64,000 nucleotides of DNA from Posidonia oceanica (GCA_037176725.1 JAZBRS010000020.1:54712001-54776000), one strand, 5' to 3'. Shown: positions 19,834 through 32,110, counted from the stretch's first letter. The notes: a model not told the origin generated them from the letters alone. Translations and numbers: made by a program.

Positions 19834-22462
19834 TTTTGACAACTGGTTGTTGGTGGATTCCTCTGGAAGCTTGCTCGGATCGTGGCATGGCAAACCTAAA
19901 CCTAAACCCAAACCCTAACCTAAACCAAAACCATCAAACCTACCGAAACCTTAACCCAGACCTAAACCTCACTTAAACCCCACTTAAACCTTACCCAAGC
20001 CTTACCTAATCCTTACCTAAGCCTTAAACTAAGCCAACTCCTAAAAAAATCTCAAGAAAAACCCCTAAAACCTCTCTGGACTGTTGGACGCTGCCTGTGC
20101 CAGCGTCTTATGTAAGACGCTAGGACTGATAGCGTCCTACGTTGGACGCTGCCTTAGCCAACGTCTTACATAGGACGCAGCTCAGTTGAGCGTCCAACAT
20201 GCCGGCACAGATAGAGCCTTTGGCCCAAGCTCCGGTGCACCCAGAGTCGCCCACCGCCAGCTCCGCCGTTCCCCACGGACTGCCCCATCACCTGGCTCGG
20301 CCCAGGAGTCGGTGCCTCACCCTGGAGCCGCCTGTCCAAGCCCTAGCCACCTACACAGTCCTTCTCTTGCACAAATGGCCGCCCACGACCTCCATGTCGT
20401 CCTGACACTTCCACCTTGACTTTCGCCACCTCTGACACCTCCCACGACCTCGCACCTATGCCACCACGTCCTGCCATGACTTCCCCACCTTGCCCTGCCA
20501 CCAAGACCCCCTGTGCGAGCTTGACTGAACAAAACCGAGGAACCCAACTCATTTTCCACATCGGCAACCAATTCTCAGAGAGATTGAGAGAACGAGAGCC
20601 GTCCCAGCCACCTCGAGCGATCTTGAGTGCTCCCCCTGCGTGCGAGAAGGCTTCCCATGCGTTCCCCAGCCTCCAGGCCGCCTTCCGAGCCTGCCGTCCA
20701 TTCGCTGTCCATCTACGTCGGCCGGCCACGCACAGCTTCTTCGGGCTGCACACAGGTAAATTTCCTTTACTCGTAGCTTAGGACTGTTTGTGGTAGTCGA
20801 GTGGGTCGCATTCCACACGTAGTTAGCATTGCACATGCTCTTTTTTTACATGCTTCTCTGAGTCCAGCGATGGGTTCATCGCCTGCAGGAGGCCCTCGGC
20901 CTGTGAGTGCATGGCAGCCCTCGTCTCGGCCCCCGTAGTTTGCTCGAGGTCATGGGAACCTTTCCGACCTTCCTCCTCCTCTGCCTGACACGCCAGAGCC
21001 ACACTTTGAGCTCCTGGTTGTCCCAACGGCCGATGACGCATGCGACCGCCGGTGATCGTCGAGTGAAGGTGGGAGGGGGCTGTGATGGTTTCCTCTCCTC
21101 CTCACTGGGTCCCTCATTCCTCCCTCATCCTTGTGAAGCTTCATGGCCAAGCTTCGTGGGTCTCCGGCCTCTCTGATGGATGGAAATGCCATGAACTTCG
21201 GCGGCAAGAGGGCGGAGGTGGGTGGAGCAATCCACACACCCATTTCATGCACTGATTGCATGTTTACGTTTGTTTTTGCATGCTTATGCTTACTAGGTAG
21301 CTAGTTTTCCATTTTCAATCGATTTGGATGCTTAATCATACTCTGAGTTTTCTCGATCTGTTAGTTGCTGAAACTGGTGCGTCTTACATAAGACGCACCC
21401 TGTTACAACGTCTAATGTCTCTGTTTGTTTTTTAAGTATGCTTCCTTGCCAATGTGGTTTGGATGTTGTTTTATATGGATTAATATGATGCATGCTTTCT
21501 CATGAACTCCTGGATACCATGTTTTGGATCACATGTTGAATCTTGCTTGGAATTCTTTTCATATTTCAAAATATCTATCCTAGGCGTAAGACGCAGGTGA
21601 TTGTAGTGTCTTACATCCCATGTTTCCATTTTCAAATCTTGGCGTTTTAAATTCTTTTCTTTTAGAACGTTGTTTGATTCATGAATGTACGCCAAGTCCT
21701 TATCCCTTTTTCAGTTGCTCTGTGATTTCCATGGCTAATGATCCCTGAATGCATGCCAGTTTTTACAGAATCTCAGTTCTCTGCGTTAGACTTTTTGAAC
21801 ACCTGCGCCTTATGTAAGACGTAGGGATTGTAGCGTTTAATACCCTGAGTCTGTAACATCCAGATTTCATGCTTGCTCTTTGTTTCTGTGCTTTGATTGT
21901 TATTGCACTGATTATCTAGCTTGATTTATTTATCCATGGCTTTCATATGGCATTAAAATCCTAGTTTTCCCAATTGAGCATCCTTTCTGTAGATTTCTGT
22001 CCTCTGTGTTGGACGCTGAGTATTCCAGCGTCTTACATAAGACGTTGGATATTCCAGCGTCCAACATTTTAAACTTGCTGCACCCTGATTCAAGTATTGT
22101 CGAACATCGTTTTTTACACTTGATTGTTTCCAATGCATGTTCTAGCATCCAGGCATGTAGTGGGATAATGGTTTTCTATTTTTGCACCTTGGTTTTGCTT
22201 CCCCGACTTGTTTATCATCACACCATGGCATGTTTACATTAATTAGTCATTTTGGCATGGTTTGCTAAGCTTTGCATGGTTTATAAATGCATGTTGCATA
22301 CCGCCCTCGGGCGAACATAAATCGGCGTTATACGCCAACATTAGCCACACAAGAGCGGATTAGCCAAGAAAGACCGACTTCCTTGGGCATATCGGGGGTG
22401 CCTAACACCTTCCCCATGCATAACAGGAGTCCTTACCCTTTCTCTAGGCTGCAATGACCTTG
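19821..22462 (+). repeat. 3' LTR of copy 1, first part
   Basis: It begins TGTAGACACCCCG and contains an A/C-rich tract with AAACCCTAA-like words (about 19890-20080), hairpin modules with GACGC/GCGTC arms (20085-20206 and at about 21380, 21585, 21805 and 22010), and the block with GGTGCCTAACACC at 22397-22409. It is interrupted at 22462 by copy 2. It matches, at lower identity, the LTR at 53584-56868. Open frames here on either strand have no recognisable domain. Confidence 0.8.
22458..22462. repeat. Target site duplication CCTTG (left)
   Basis: CCTTG stands immediately before the TG end of the 28-kb element and again immediately after its CA end (50546-50550). Confidence 0.9.
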
Positions 22463-25400
22463 TGTAGCGATCCCGATCGGAATCAGGCTCGCTATATAGC
22501 GGCGATTGGATCCGAGGAAGGGGCTCGACTCGAAAACGCTTGAAATCGAGGAGAAAAAGGAAAGATAAGACAAATCAGAGTCGCCACCATGTCTATTAAC
22601 GGGAGACAAGGAAAACCGGGGAAATGCTTGAATTAACGCGCAAAACCGAGCAAGAAATGCAAAGCAAAGCAATGCAAAGGAAAACAAATGCAAACAAATG
22701 CAAATGGGATGACTCTAACCTAGGATAAGGGCAGTACGGTCATTGCGGGCCAGAAGACAGGGTAAGGACTCCTGTTACGCGCAGGGAAGGTGTTAGGCAC
22801 CCCCGACACGCCCGAGAATCAGTCTTTCTAGGCTTACGCTTGCATACGCAGGAAAATGCAGGATTGAATGCCTATGTGCCTATAAATGCCTAAATGAATG
22901 CTCAAGGTGTGCTCTAAGTGGGAAGAAACAAAGCAAGAAAGTAAACGTGCTCTCTAAGTGCTCAGCTGCGCTGTCTGTGTTCCGAATTAGGCGAAACCTA
23001 GCTCGTGAGAACTCCAGGCAGTAAGCATCACAGCCCTATATGCAAATGCAGGCGAGAAAGCAAAACGACGAGGAAACCATGCAATGCAATCGACATGCAA
23101 GGGAAAACGGCGTAAAACACGCAAAACTAGACGAGAAAAGAGCAAGGCACGCAGAACGGAGCGAAAAAATAAAACCGGCACGCAAAACAAGCGAGAAAGC
23201 AAGACAGCATGCAAAATGAGACAAGGAAGCAAAGAGGCACGCAAAACGGTGCAAAAACGAGAGCGGCACGCGAAACGGTGCCAAAACAGCGAAGCAAAAA
23301 ACCTCGGAAAAGCCATGCGAATGCAAGAATGCAGAGAAAAGATCAGAAGAGGCAAAAGGGAGTCAAAACAACGCATGTGTAAGAACAGACGTCATTTAGG
23401 ACCACTCAGAGTAGGTGTGAAGACCTACAGAGGGAAGAGGGGGCAAACGGAGGGATTACCACCTCTTTGCGACTGTTTCCCGCTGAACCATTCCACGGTG
23501 TGTCTCGCATGCTGCCCAAAGCTCGCGATGCGATCGGATCGTGGAAAAGGGGGAAGAAAGTCACATTAAGTGGTAAATCCAGGGAAAACACAACACAAAA
23601 CACTCAGGAATACGCGAAACGGGGGTTGGAAGATACAAGCAGAAAGGGGAGACCCTATTCTACATGCTCAAAGAAACAGAAAGCGAAAACAAGGAAAACT
23701 GTGCAAATGGCATGCAAATGAATGCAATGCAGGGGTTCAGGAGGACATACCTGGAAATCCGGGAGCCTGATCTGAAATCTGTCTGGTCCATGCTGAAGGG
23801 CGCTTCGCTGCGGTCGCCTGGGCAGCTTACTTGAGAAGATCCAACGGCCGGATAGAAAGATAACGCAGCTTCAAGACAGAAGGGCCAGAACAGGGGAGAA
23901 GAACAGATCTAGGTGTTCAGGAGGTCCTAGGGGTGTGCAAAAAGGTCCTCCCAGGTGAAGGGGAGCTAAAAGGGCTTGGTGTGTGCAAGAAGATGCTGAA
24001 ATGCAAGACTAGGTGGATGCAGAATGCATGCAAAAGCAAGAAAAAGCAAAGAGAAGAAATTGGGAAAAGCCAGGAGTTCAGAAAACATTTTGAAAAAGAA
24101 AGGGGCTAAAAATGCAAATTTCCCAAAAAACAGGGGTCCACAGGAAAGGATTTCGAAAACAGGGGAGGACAGGGGTCCATTTTGCAAAAAACTAGGCTCA
24201 GAAAGTTGTTTTGAAAAGGGGGTATGCTTTGAAAGAGGTTTTAAAAGCAGAAAGGGATCAGAAAGTAATTTTGGAAAAATTGGGGTCTAAAATGCAAATT
24301 TTCCAGAAAACAAGGTTCTGGGGAGTCTGGGAATACTAGTGGAGAGTCTGCATGCAATTTGGTAAGCATAGGAGCTAAAATGCAAGCTAGGGGCAAAATG
24401 GTCTTTTCACATGATTTTTTTAAAAGATGCAAGGACCTATGTGTGATTTTCAAATCATGCAGGGGTCAAATATGCAATTTTATATGGAAAACATGCTCTG
24501 AAAATCAGGTAACAGGACTGCAGTGCAATTTTTAGAAAGAACAGGGTTGAAAATGCAATATAATAAGCCAAAATACATGCAGCACAGTTACTGTCCATTT
24601 AAAATGGACCTAACTGCAAAAATGCAGAACTAGAAGGTAAAATATGCAATGCAGTATGCAAAAATCAAAAATAAAAGCTAAGTTCCTACAGTGCATGGAC
24701 CTATATGCAAAATCAGAAACATGCGGGGGGCCAGAATGCAATGCAGTATGGCAAAATATATGCAAATAAATGAACTGATTTAAGACAGGACTTACATGCA
24801 AAAATTGAAAACAGAGGAGCTAAAATGCAAAATAATATAACAGCACAGCACAGTAACAGGACTAAAAGGCAAATATGGAAAAACAGAAACATAAGTTGCA
24901 ATTTAGCATGGTACTTAATTAAAAACTAAGCAGAATAAATGGCAGGAGGACTGAAATGCAAAAATAACAGAACTTAAGCTAGACATGCAATATTTACACC
25001 TAAAACTATATAAACAAGAAAATAAATGCACAGTAACTGGTCGACGGCGACGAGTACTGTAGCAGAACGCCGGCAGTACTCGTGGCCACCGACAGGGGAG
25101 GCTGAGGAGGCGCGGGAGGGCGGAGCTTGATGCTAGCATTCGTGCGGAGCGTCGGGGACTGCTGGAGCGGCATTCTGTTGGTCGGAGCGTCCGGAGGAAC
25201 AGCAGCCGGCGTCGGAGAAGGAGAACTGACCGGCGAGTCGAGGACGGAGCAGGAGATTGGGAAAGCTACTTCCGGGCGGCGGGAAAGCATCAGGGGGAGA
25301 AGAGGAAGCTAGGGGAGGTTGGACTGACCTGATTGCGCGTCTGAGTCACCCTCCCGACGTCGGTGGCTTCAGCAGTCGCCGGAGGAGGTCGTCCGGTCGC

Positions 25401-28204
25401 TGCGGGCGTCGCCGATCGCTCGCGAAGGTTGGAGCTGCCTCAGAACATCCCTCCGGTGCTTCCTGATCGATCGGACTGAAGCTCTACAGCTCGGGTGAGG
25501 ATTCGGCACTTTTGGGTTCCCGGAATGCTGCCGAAGGTCGGGGAGGGTGTTTGCTGCTCCTCAGGCTGGATGGAGTGTTCTGGAAGATTGCTGGAGGTTC
25601 GGGGAGCGATTCTGGGTGATTGGATTGCTGTTCTAGAGGCTGTGGAGGAAGTTTGAGAGTTGAGTCGATTTTTGGTCAGTGGTTGATGCAGGTGTTTGTA
25701 GTGGAGCTCTCGGTTTGTGGTGGGTGGCTGGGTTTGATGGTTGGTGTTTTGAGAAGGTGGAGGTCCAGTGAGTCTCTGGATGAAGTTTGGGAGAAGGCGG
25801 TGAGCTGGAGTAGAGGGAATTGTGAATGGAGTTAGGTTGGATTTACAGTTGGAGCTTCAGGTGGTGTTCAGGTGATTTGGGGTGGTTCCAGGCGGTGGAA
25901 AGGCAATGGGGCGGTGGAGGATGAAGGTCTAGTGTTGGGTGAGATTGGGGAAGCAAAGGGGAGAAGAATGGAGGCTGGGAAAGGTGTCGGATTACTGGGA
26001 AAGAAAGAGGAGGATTTGCTGAAGATTTCGGCAGAGAGGGGGAAAGGAATTGTGTGGAAGCTGCTGGAGAATTGGAGGCTCTCTCCGGGACGCAAAGGTG
26101 GACGCTCAAACCACTCCCTCTGACCACTCTCTCTTCTGGAAATGGAGGAGGCAGAGAAGAAGAGGAAGGAGTCGTTTCAAGTGGAAGAAAAGGGTGGAAA
26201 TGCTCTCTGGAATTGGACGCGACTCTGGGTTCGCTCCGGAATTCTCTGTCCGCTCTGAAGTTGAAGATCGCTCACTGCCCCCCTCCCCCCCGGAGCTGAA
26301 GGACGCAGGCTTATATGAGGAGGAGCCGCCGGCACGCGCGCTGAAAAAATTTGAATCCAACGGCGTTGCACTGCAGCAGAGGAGACGACGAGACGACCGG
26401 CACTCAATGCCTCCGGATTTGGTGCTGAGATGGAGGAGACGGCGGGCTGCTGTAGATGAAAGGATGGAGCTTCGAATTTGAACAATGGAGGGAAGGCTGT
26501 TGCCGCAGCTCGCGGGAGAATCGATGGAAAGAAAAAAACGCAGAGAAAGACTGAGGAAGAAGAAGGGTGGGGAAGGCCGAACTGTGGGCCGAAGGAAAAA
26601 ATGAAGAAATAAAAGAAAAGAGGAAACGGGCTGGATTGAGCCCAGTAAAGAAAAGAAAGAATGGAAGAGAAAAGTAAGAAAGAAAGAGAGGGTAGAATGG
26701 GGAAATAAAATAGGAAAAAATAAACTAAAAATAGATGAAAATGCCAGAAGGATTGTGCTGCAGGTTAGGATTTTAATTAAGATTTTTAATGGTCATTTTG
26801 AGTTGATTAATGTGTTTTGGGCTTGATTAGGGTTTTAGGGTTTTGGTTTTGCTTTTAATTGGTTTTCACTTGATTAAGTGTTTGTTAAACCTCTTTTAAA
26901 TTGTTTTAAAAATTGTATTTCCCTTGCTGGACACTTAGGATGTTAATTAGGATTTTTAGGATTTAATTTCGTATTAATCAGGGTTGGTTTTAAGTTTTTA
27001 AGTTTTAGTCTTCTTAGGGTTTCTTCCTTTTAAGTCTTTTAAGTCATGTTTGGATTTTTATTTATTGGTTTTTTCTTGAAGTTTTTAGTTGAATTTTTCT
27101 GGTTTGATAGGGTGTTTTTTAAGTCTTTCAGATGTGTTTTTCTTTTCTTTTTTAATTAAGTTTTTTACTTGTTTTTCTTATGTTTATTAAGTTAAGTCTT
27201 TTGCCTTCTTTAATTACTTGTTTTAGTGTTTGATTTTTAATTCTCCTTTTTAGGGTTTGTCTTTTAATTCTTCTGATGGGGTTTTTATTTTTGGTGGGTT
27301 TTGATTCTATTTTAGCTTTTTCCTTGATTTTTCAGTGTTTTCTTTTGATTTGTTTTGCATTTTTTAGTTTGCATGTTTGGTTTTCTTTTTAGCTTGATTT
27401 AGTTAAGTTTAAGTTGTTAATTGCTTGTTTAACATTTTTTAATTGTTTTTCTTAGGGTTCTGATTTGTTTCTTTTGTGTTTTGAGATTTTACAGATTTTT
27501 ATGGGTTTTTGTGGATTTTTGCAGAAGGGGGAAAAGGAAAAGAGAAGGAAGAAAGAAATGGAAGAGGGAGATAAGAGGAAAAGAGATAGGTTGGAGGAAA
27601 ATGATTTTTTAAAATTCAGAAAAAGCGTTAAAAATAAAGTAAAAATAGGGATAAGATAGAGGAAGGATAGAAGCACAGAGGGGGCCCACAGCCAGACCAG
27701 AAAAAGGACAAGAAGGGGATGAAAAGAGAGATGATAATCAGGAGAGAGAGAGGAGAGAGAAAATGATAATCCCGGAGAGAGAAAAGGATAATTTGGGTGA
27801 AAGAGGGTCTTAATGGTCTTGGAATGGAGTGAGAATTGGTGAGTGGGTAGTCTAGGATTTGAAGTGTTGGTTCTGAAGTTTTGGTTTGATTCTAAGGAGG
27901 TTTTGGAGGGGTTCCAAGGCGTAGAAAAAGGGCAGTTTCACCTAGGTTCCCTATGGTTTTTGGGAATGGGTTAGGTTTGGAAATTTCTAGGTTTTTGGGT
28001 AGGCTTGTTGGGTGGATAGTGGTGGATTTTCCTATGGATTTTGGTTAGGTTTTGAGGTTGGGAAGGGGGGTAAAGGTTTAGGTCAAAACAGGCTGATTTT
28101 GAAGGGCAGAGAGGAGGATTAGGGTTAGGGTTTGGTTGGGGTTTGATCCAGCAATCACCAAGAGGGCTCCAAGGGTCCGGGCCTGCCAAGATGGGGTGTC
28201 AACA
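22463..28204 (-). repeat. 3' LTR of copy 2, 5,742 bp
   Basis: On the minus strand it begins TGTTGACACCCCATC and ends GGGATCGCTACA. It contains a TATA box at 26309-26318, hairpin repeats of the GGCAC...GTGCC type at about 23190-23290, the GGTGTTAGGCACC block at 22789-22801 and a PBS-like word at 22576-22586. A T-rich tract on the plus strand (about 26780-27520) and a telomere-like stretch near 28110-28140 also lie inside. Open frames in the LTR occur in both copies but show no domain, and I do not count them as genes. Confidence 0.95.
26309..26318 (-). promoter_or_regulatory. TATA box in the 3' LTR of copy 2
   Basis: TCATATAAGC on the minus strand is conserved in the diverged LTR at 61369-61378. 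It lies about 1.9 kb into the LTR, implying a long U3 and an R-U5 of up to 3.8 kb. Confidence 0.5.
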
Positions 28205-28272
28205 GATGCCCCTCCCTGAGCGAGGGCAAGCGGAGCACGGCCGCTGCTCAGGGTTGACAAGACACCCCATCT
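28189..28272 (-). other. Nested stem-loop around the PPT/LTR junction (copy 2)
   Basis: On the plus strand AGATGGGGTGTC (28189-28200, LTR edge) is fully complementary to GACACCCCATCT (28261-28272, internal), and CCTGAGC (28215-28221) to GCTCAGG (28246-28252). The PPT lies between the outer arms. Confidence 0.65.
28205..28217 (-). promoter_or_regulatory. Polypurine tract (copy 2)
   Basis: On the minus strand AGGGAGGGGCATC directly precedes the LTR start TGTTGACACC. Confidence 0.8.
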
Positions 28273-28758
28273 GACCGGCGGGAGCAGCGGGTTGCTATGG
28301 GCGTGAGCTACTTATTCGGTGGATGCACCGAAGATCGTAGCCCGTTGCCGCAATGCAAAATGCCAGTGCAGATGGATGCTGTGCTGTGTGTGTGCATGCT
28401 GATGCAAGTGCAATGCAAGAGTTAGTATAAAAGTTAGTGCAGTTATAAGAAAATGCTGATGCTGTGCAAGTGATACTGATGATGCTAAAGTGATATGCAG
28501 TGCTAGCTAAGAAAGTGCAGGGATGATGCAGGAAAAATGATAAAAAGGCGCGATGTGGTGCGAATATCTGGCAGGGAGGCCAGACTTGCACGACAAAGCG
28601 AAGGAAAACAGGGTGCAGCTGGTCCCCGCCCATGGAGCAAGCTTGCAGAGAGAAGAGAAAGGGGCGCGAGGGGAGAGAGGCCAACTCTCCTATCGCAGGA
28701 AGGGGGTGCGTGGCTTCGTCTTCCTGGGACAAGGTCACGCCGAAAAGGGAAAAAAAAT
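28218..28758 (-). other. PPT-proximal internal region (copy 2)
   Basis: No gene is recognised. It contains a GATGCT/TGCAGT-rich low-complexity segment (28350-28520). It is alignable with 63284-63520 of the next element for about the first 200 bases. Confidence 0.5.
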
Positions 28759-29680
28759 GATAAGGTGACGGGCTTATCGTTCGGATAGTTTACGGTCCTA
28801 TCAACCGGGAGTGACAGTTTACGGTCCTGTCAACCGGAGGCAGTTGTGAGTGATAGTTACTGGATATCAGCCGTATAACATGGTTGTGGGATAGTTTACA
28901 GTCCTATCAACTGGCGGATAGTTTACAGACCTATCAACTGGCAGATAGTTTACAGACCTATCAACTGGAGGATAGTTTACAGACCTATCAACTGGAATCC
29001 ACAAGCCATGAGTGATAGTTACTGGATATCAGCCGTATAACGCAATGCCGGATAGTTTACAGTCTATCATCTGGAACGACAGGTTACGGTCCTGTCAACC
29101 GGCAGATAGTTTACAGACCTATCAACTGGAGGATAGTTTACAGTCCTATCAACTGGAAACGGCATTGCGAGGGACAGTTACTGGATGTCAGCCGTATAAC
29201 ATGATTACGCGTGGTAGTTTACAGTCCTACCAACTGGCGGATAGTTTACAGACCTATCAACTGGAGCGACAGTTTACGGTCCTGTCAACCGGCGGATAGT
29301 TTACAGACCTACCAACTGGAAACGCGCAATGATGAGTTACTGGATATCAGCCGTATAATGCAATTGCTGGTGATAGTTTAGGAGTATCAGCCTAACGACA
29401 GTTTACGGTCCTGTCAACCGGTGGATAGTTTACAGACCTATCAACTGGAGGATAGTTTACAGACCTATCAACTGGAAACCGCAATTGCAAGGGACAGTTA
29501 CTGGATGTCAGCCGTATAACGTAATTGCACGCGATAGTTTACAGACCTATCAACTGGAGCGACAGTTTACGGTCCTGTCAACCGGTGGATAGTTTACAGA
29601 CCTATCAACTGGAAAAGTGCAATTACGAGGGACAGTTACTGGATGTCAGCCGTATAACACAACTGCAGGCCGACCATGGA
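28759..29680 (-). repeat. Hairpin array, GATAG...CTATC type (copy 2)
   Basis: Units of about 26 bp, gatagtttacagacctatcaactgg, recur with paired stem changes: GATAG/CTATC (28784-28802), GACAG/CTGTC (28813-28831) and GGTAG/CTACC (29213-29231). A second type alternates with them: GATA-gttactgga-TATC (28852-28868) and GACA-gttactgga-TGTC (29173-29189). The array opens with GATAAG/CTTATC at 28759-28778. Confidence 0.9.
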
Positions 29681-29830
29681 TCGACCAGAAGATAGTTTAG
29701 GAATATCAGCCTGAGATAGTTTCGGATATCAGCCTAGCACGAGTGATTGATAGATGATAGTTTAGGAATATCAGCCTGAGATAGTTTCGGATATCAGCCT
29801 AGCACGAGTGATTGATTGATTGATAAGAGG
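29681..29830 (-). repeat. Short repeat, GATAGTTT...TATCAGCC type
   Basis: Two copies of a roughly 63-bp unit hold gatagtttaggaatatcagcc and gatagtttcggatatcagcc, which are again GATA/TATC inverted repeats. Confidence 0.75.
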
Positions 29831-30597
29831 GGGCAAGATCATGATGAGAATGATAAGATATCGGACTTATCGGCCGGCAAAGAGGGGATGAGATAATGAT
29901 GAGAAGTTGACCTAAAGAGGGGGATGAGATCATGATGAGAAATCAAGCTAAAGAGGGGGATGAGATCATGATGAGAAGCTAAGCTAAAGAGGGGGATGAG
30001 ATCATGATGAGAAATTAAACTAAAGAGGGGGATGAGATCATGATGAGAAGCTAAGCTAAAGAGGGGGATGAGATCATGATGAGAAACTAAGCTGAAGAGG
30101 GGGATGAGATCATGATGAGAAGCTAAGCTAAAGAGGGGGATGAGATCATGATGAGAAATTAACCTAAAGAGGGGGATGAGATCATGATGAGAAATTAAGC
30201 TAAAGAGGGGGATGAGGTCATGATGAGAAATTAAGCTAAAGAGGGGGATGAGATCATGATGAGAAGTTAACCTAAAGAGGGGGATGAGATCATGATGAGA
30301 AATTAAGCTAAAGAGGGGGATGAGATCATGATGAGAAATTAAGCTAAAGAGGGGGATGAGATCATGATGAGAAGTTAAGCTAAAGAGGGGGATGAGATCA
30401 TGATGAGAAATTTAGCTAAAGAGGGGGATGAGATCATGATGAGAAATTAAGCTAAAGAGGGGGGTGAGATCATGATGAGAAATTAAACTAAAGAGGGGGA
30501 TGAGGTCATGATGAGAAGCTAAGCTAAAGAGGGGGATGAGATCATGATGAGAAATTAAACTAAAGAGGGGGATGAGATCATGATGAGAAGTGTTGCT
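29831..30597 (-). repeat. 36-bp tandem repeat, about 19 units
   Basis: The unit is taaagagggggatgagatcatgatgagaaat(t/c)aagc with few changes. It contains the palindrome ATCATGAT. Units are contiguous without spacers, so this is not CRISPR-like. Confidence 0.9.
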
Positions 30598-30820
30598 TGA
30601 TAAGATATCGGACTTATCGGCCGGCAAAGAGGGGATGAGGGAATGATGAGAATGATAAGATATCGGACTTATCGGCCGGCGAAGAAGGGGTAAGGGAATG
30701 ATGAGAATGATAAGATATCGGACTTATCGGCCGGCAAAGAAGGGGTAAGGGAATGATGAGAATGATAAGATATCGGACTTATCGGCCGGCAAAGAAGGGG
30801 TAAGGGAATGATGAGAAGAA
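30598..30820 (-). repeat. 55-bp tandem repeat, four units
   Basis: Each unit starts GATAAG-atatcgga-CTTATC-ggccggc, an inverted repeat, followed by a purine-rich tail. A single unit also lies at about 29850-29880. Confidence 0.85.
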
Positions 30821-31770
30821 ATCATCCCATGACGCCAGGAACGTCATGGGGGAAAGAGGGAAGGAATGATACCAAGGGGCGATCAAAAGATGCCCTTGGT
30901 GTCGGGATGACACCAGGGGTTGGCCAGCGCGTCCTTGGTATCGAAAGCAGAGAGTGATGACAAGAGTGTCGTGCTTGTCAGACGAGTAGTTTGGGGTACC
31001 AGCCCGCAAGGGACTCAGCTGAGGGCGATCAGCTGGGGACTCAGCTGGGGATGACCAGTCGAGAAGAGTGTCAGGTTGACGGACCTTTCGCCGAGCAGTT
31101 TGGGGTGCCAGCCCGCAGAGAACTCAGCTGAGGGCGATCAGCTGGGGACTCAGCTGGGGGTGACCAGCCAAGAAGAGTGTCAGGTTGACGGACCTTTCGC
31201 CGAGCAGTTTGGGGTGCCAGCCCGCAGAGATAAGGATCCAGTTGGGGGCGACCAACTGGGGACTCGACTGGGGATGACCAGCCGAGAAGAGTGTCAGGTT
31301 GACGGACCTTTCGCCGAGCAGTTTGGGGTGCCAGCCCGCAGAGATAATGATCCAGCTGGGGGCGACCAACTGGGGACTCGACTGGGGATGACCAGCCGAG
31401 AAGAGTGTCAGGTTGACGGACCTTTCGCCGAGCAGTTTGGGGTGCCAGCCCGCAGAGAACTCAGCTGAGATGATCAGCTGGGGATGATACCACAGGGCGA
31501 CCAAAAGATGCCCCTGGTATCAGGATGATACCAGGGGATGGCCGATGCGCCCCTGGCATCAGGATGCAAAGATAGATATGTGAGTGGATGGATGATAGGT
31601 TGACGGACCCATCGCCGAGCAGTTTGGGGTGCCAGCCCGCAAGGGACTCAGCTGAGGATGAACAGCTGAGGAGAATGACGGGTTGACGGACCTTTCGCCG
31701 TGTAGTTTGGGGTGCCAGCCCGCATAGGACAGTGGTCCAGCCGGGGATGACCAGCTGGGGATGCCGGACG
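30821..31770 (-). repeat. 109-115-bp tandem repeat with GYAGTTTGGGGTRC motif
   Basis: Units starting ggttgacgga at 31074, 31183, 31298 and 31411, with diverged units on both sides, contain gcagtttggggtgccagcccgc. The first related copy has GTA/TAC (30986-30999) where the later ones have GCA/TGC. The flanks carry gatgataccaggg inverted repeats. Confidence 0.8.
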
Positions 31771-32110
31771 GCGGAGCTTGGTGTCGCGGGCCTGCAGATG
31801 CTCTGGGCTCCGGATTGGGTGCTGAGGACTTCGCCGCGTTGGGATGTCTGCAAGTCTGATTAGAGGGCCCAAGATAATGATGATGATGATATGCAATGCA
31901 GCAAAGAGTCTTGATGTGCAAGCAGAAAGCAGAAACAGTTTCCATTGATATGATCTTGATAAGTACAATGCCTGCGGCAGGCCAGAAATGTACAGCACAA
32001 TTTGAAAGAAGACCACATGATGGTCGCACAAGGGCCTAGTCAACCCGGGCCTTCTTTGGCTACCTGGAGTCGGGGAATAAGGGGCCGCCTGGCGGAACTT
32101 CAGTGATTGG
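31771..32110 (-). other. Spacer between repeats and extra ORF (copy 2)
   Basis: I see no gene or repeat here. Confidence 0.4.

Larger units (their letters stand above)
6143..22462 (+). mobile_element. Degenerate Tat/Ogre-type gypsy element (copy 1), left part
   Basis: The order is gag C-terminus, PR, spacer, RT, RNase H, aRNH, IN, extra ORF, tandem repeats, PPT, 3' LTR, all on the plus strand and all recognisable by comparison with copy 2 (22463-50545). The 5' LTR, PBS and most of gag are missing, cut off at the copia LTR end. Many stops, frame changes and a deletion in RT mark it as old. The 3' LTR is split by insertion of copy 2 and resumes at 50551. A 1.4-kb solo LTR is inserted at 14352-15753. 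Confidence 0.85.

Noticed and set aside
20186..20781. Pro/Thr/Ser-rich frames in the copy 1 LTR as a host exon
   Set aside because: They lie inside the LTR between hairpins and the related LTR at 53880-54420 has a similar but frame-shifted GC-rich segment; no domain is seen.
22987..23376. Open frames of 130-160 residues in the LTRs (also 45329-45911 and 57810-58363) as genes
   Set aside because: Overlapping frames on both strands, biased composition (Cys/Phe or Lys/Arg rich), no domain; they come from hairpin repeats in the LTR.
26050..26485. 143-residue Arg/Glu-rich frame conserved in both LTRs (and 48391-48822) as a gene
   Set aside because: Both LTRs are recent copies, so similarity is no evidence of coding. 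The frame is not kept in the diverged LTR at 61000-61380, and it overlaps the TATA box.
29831..30597. Regular 36-bp array as a CRISPR
   Set aside because: Units are contiguous without unique spacers, lie in a plant retroelement, and there are no cas genes.
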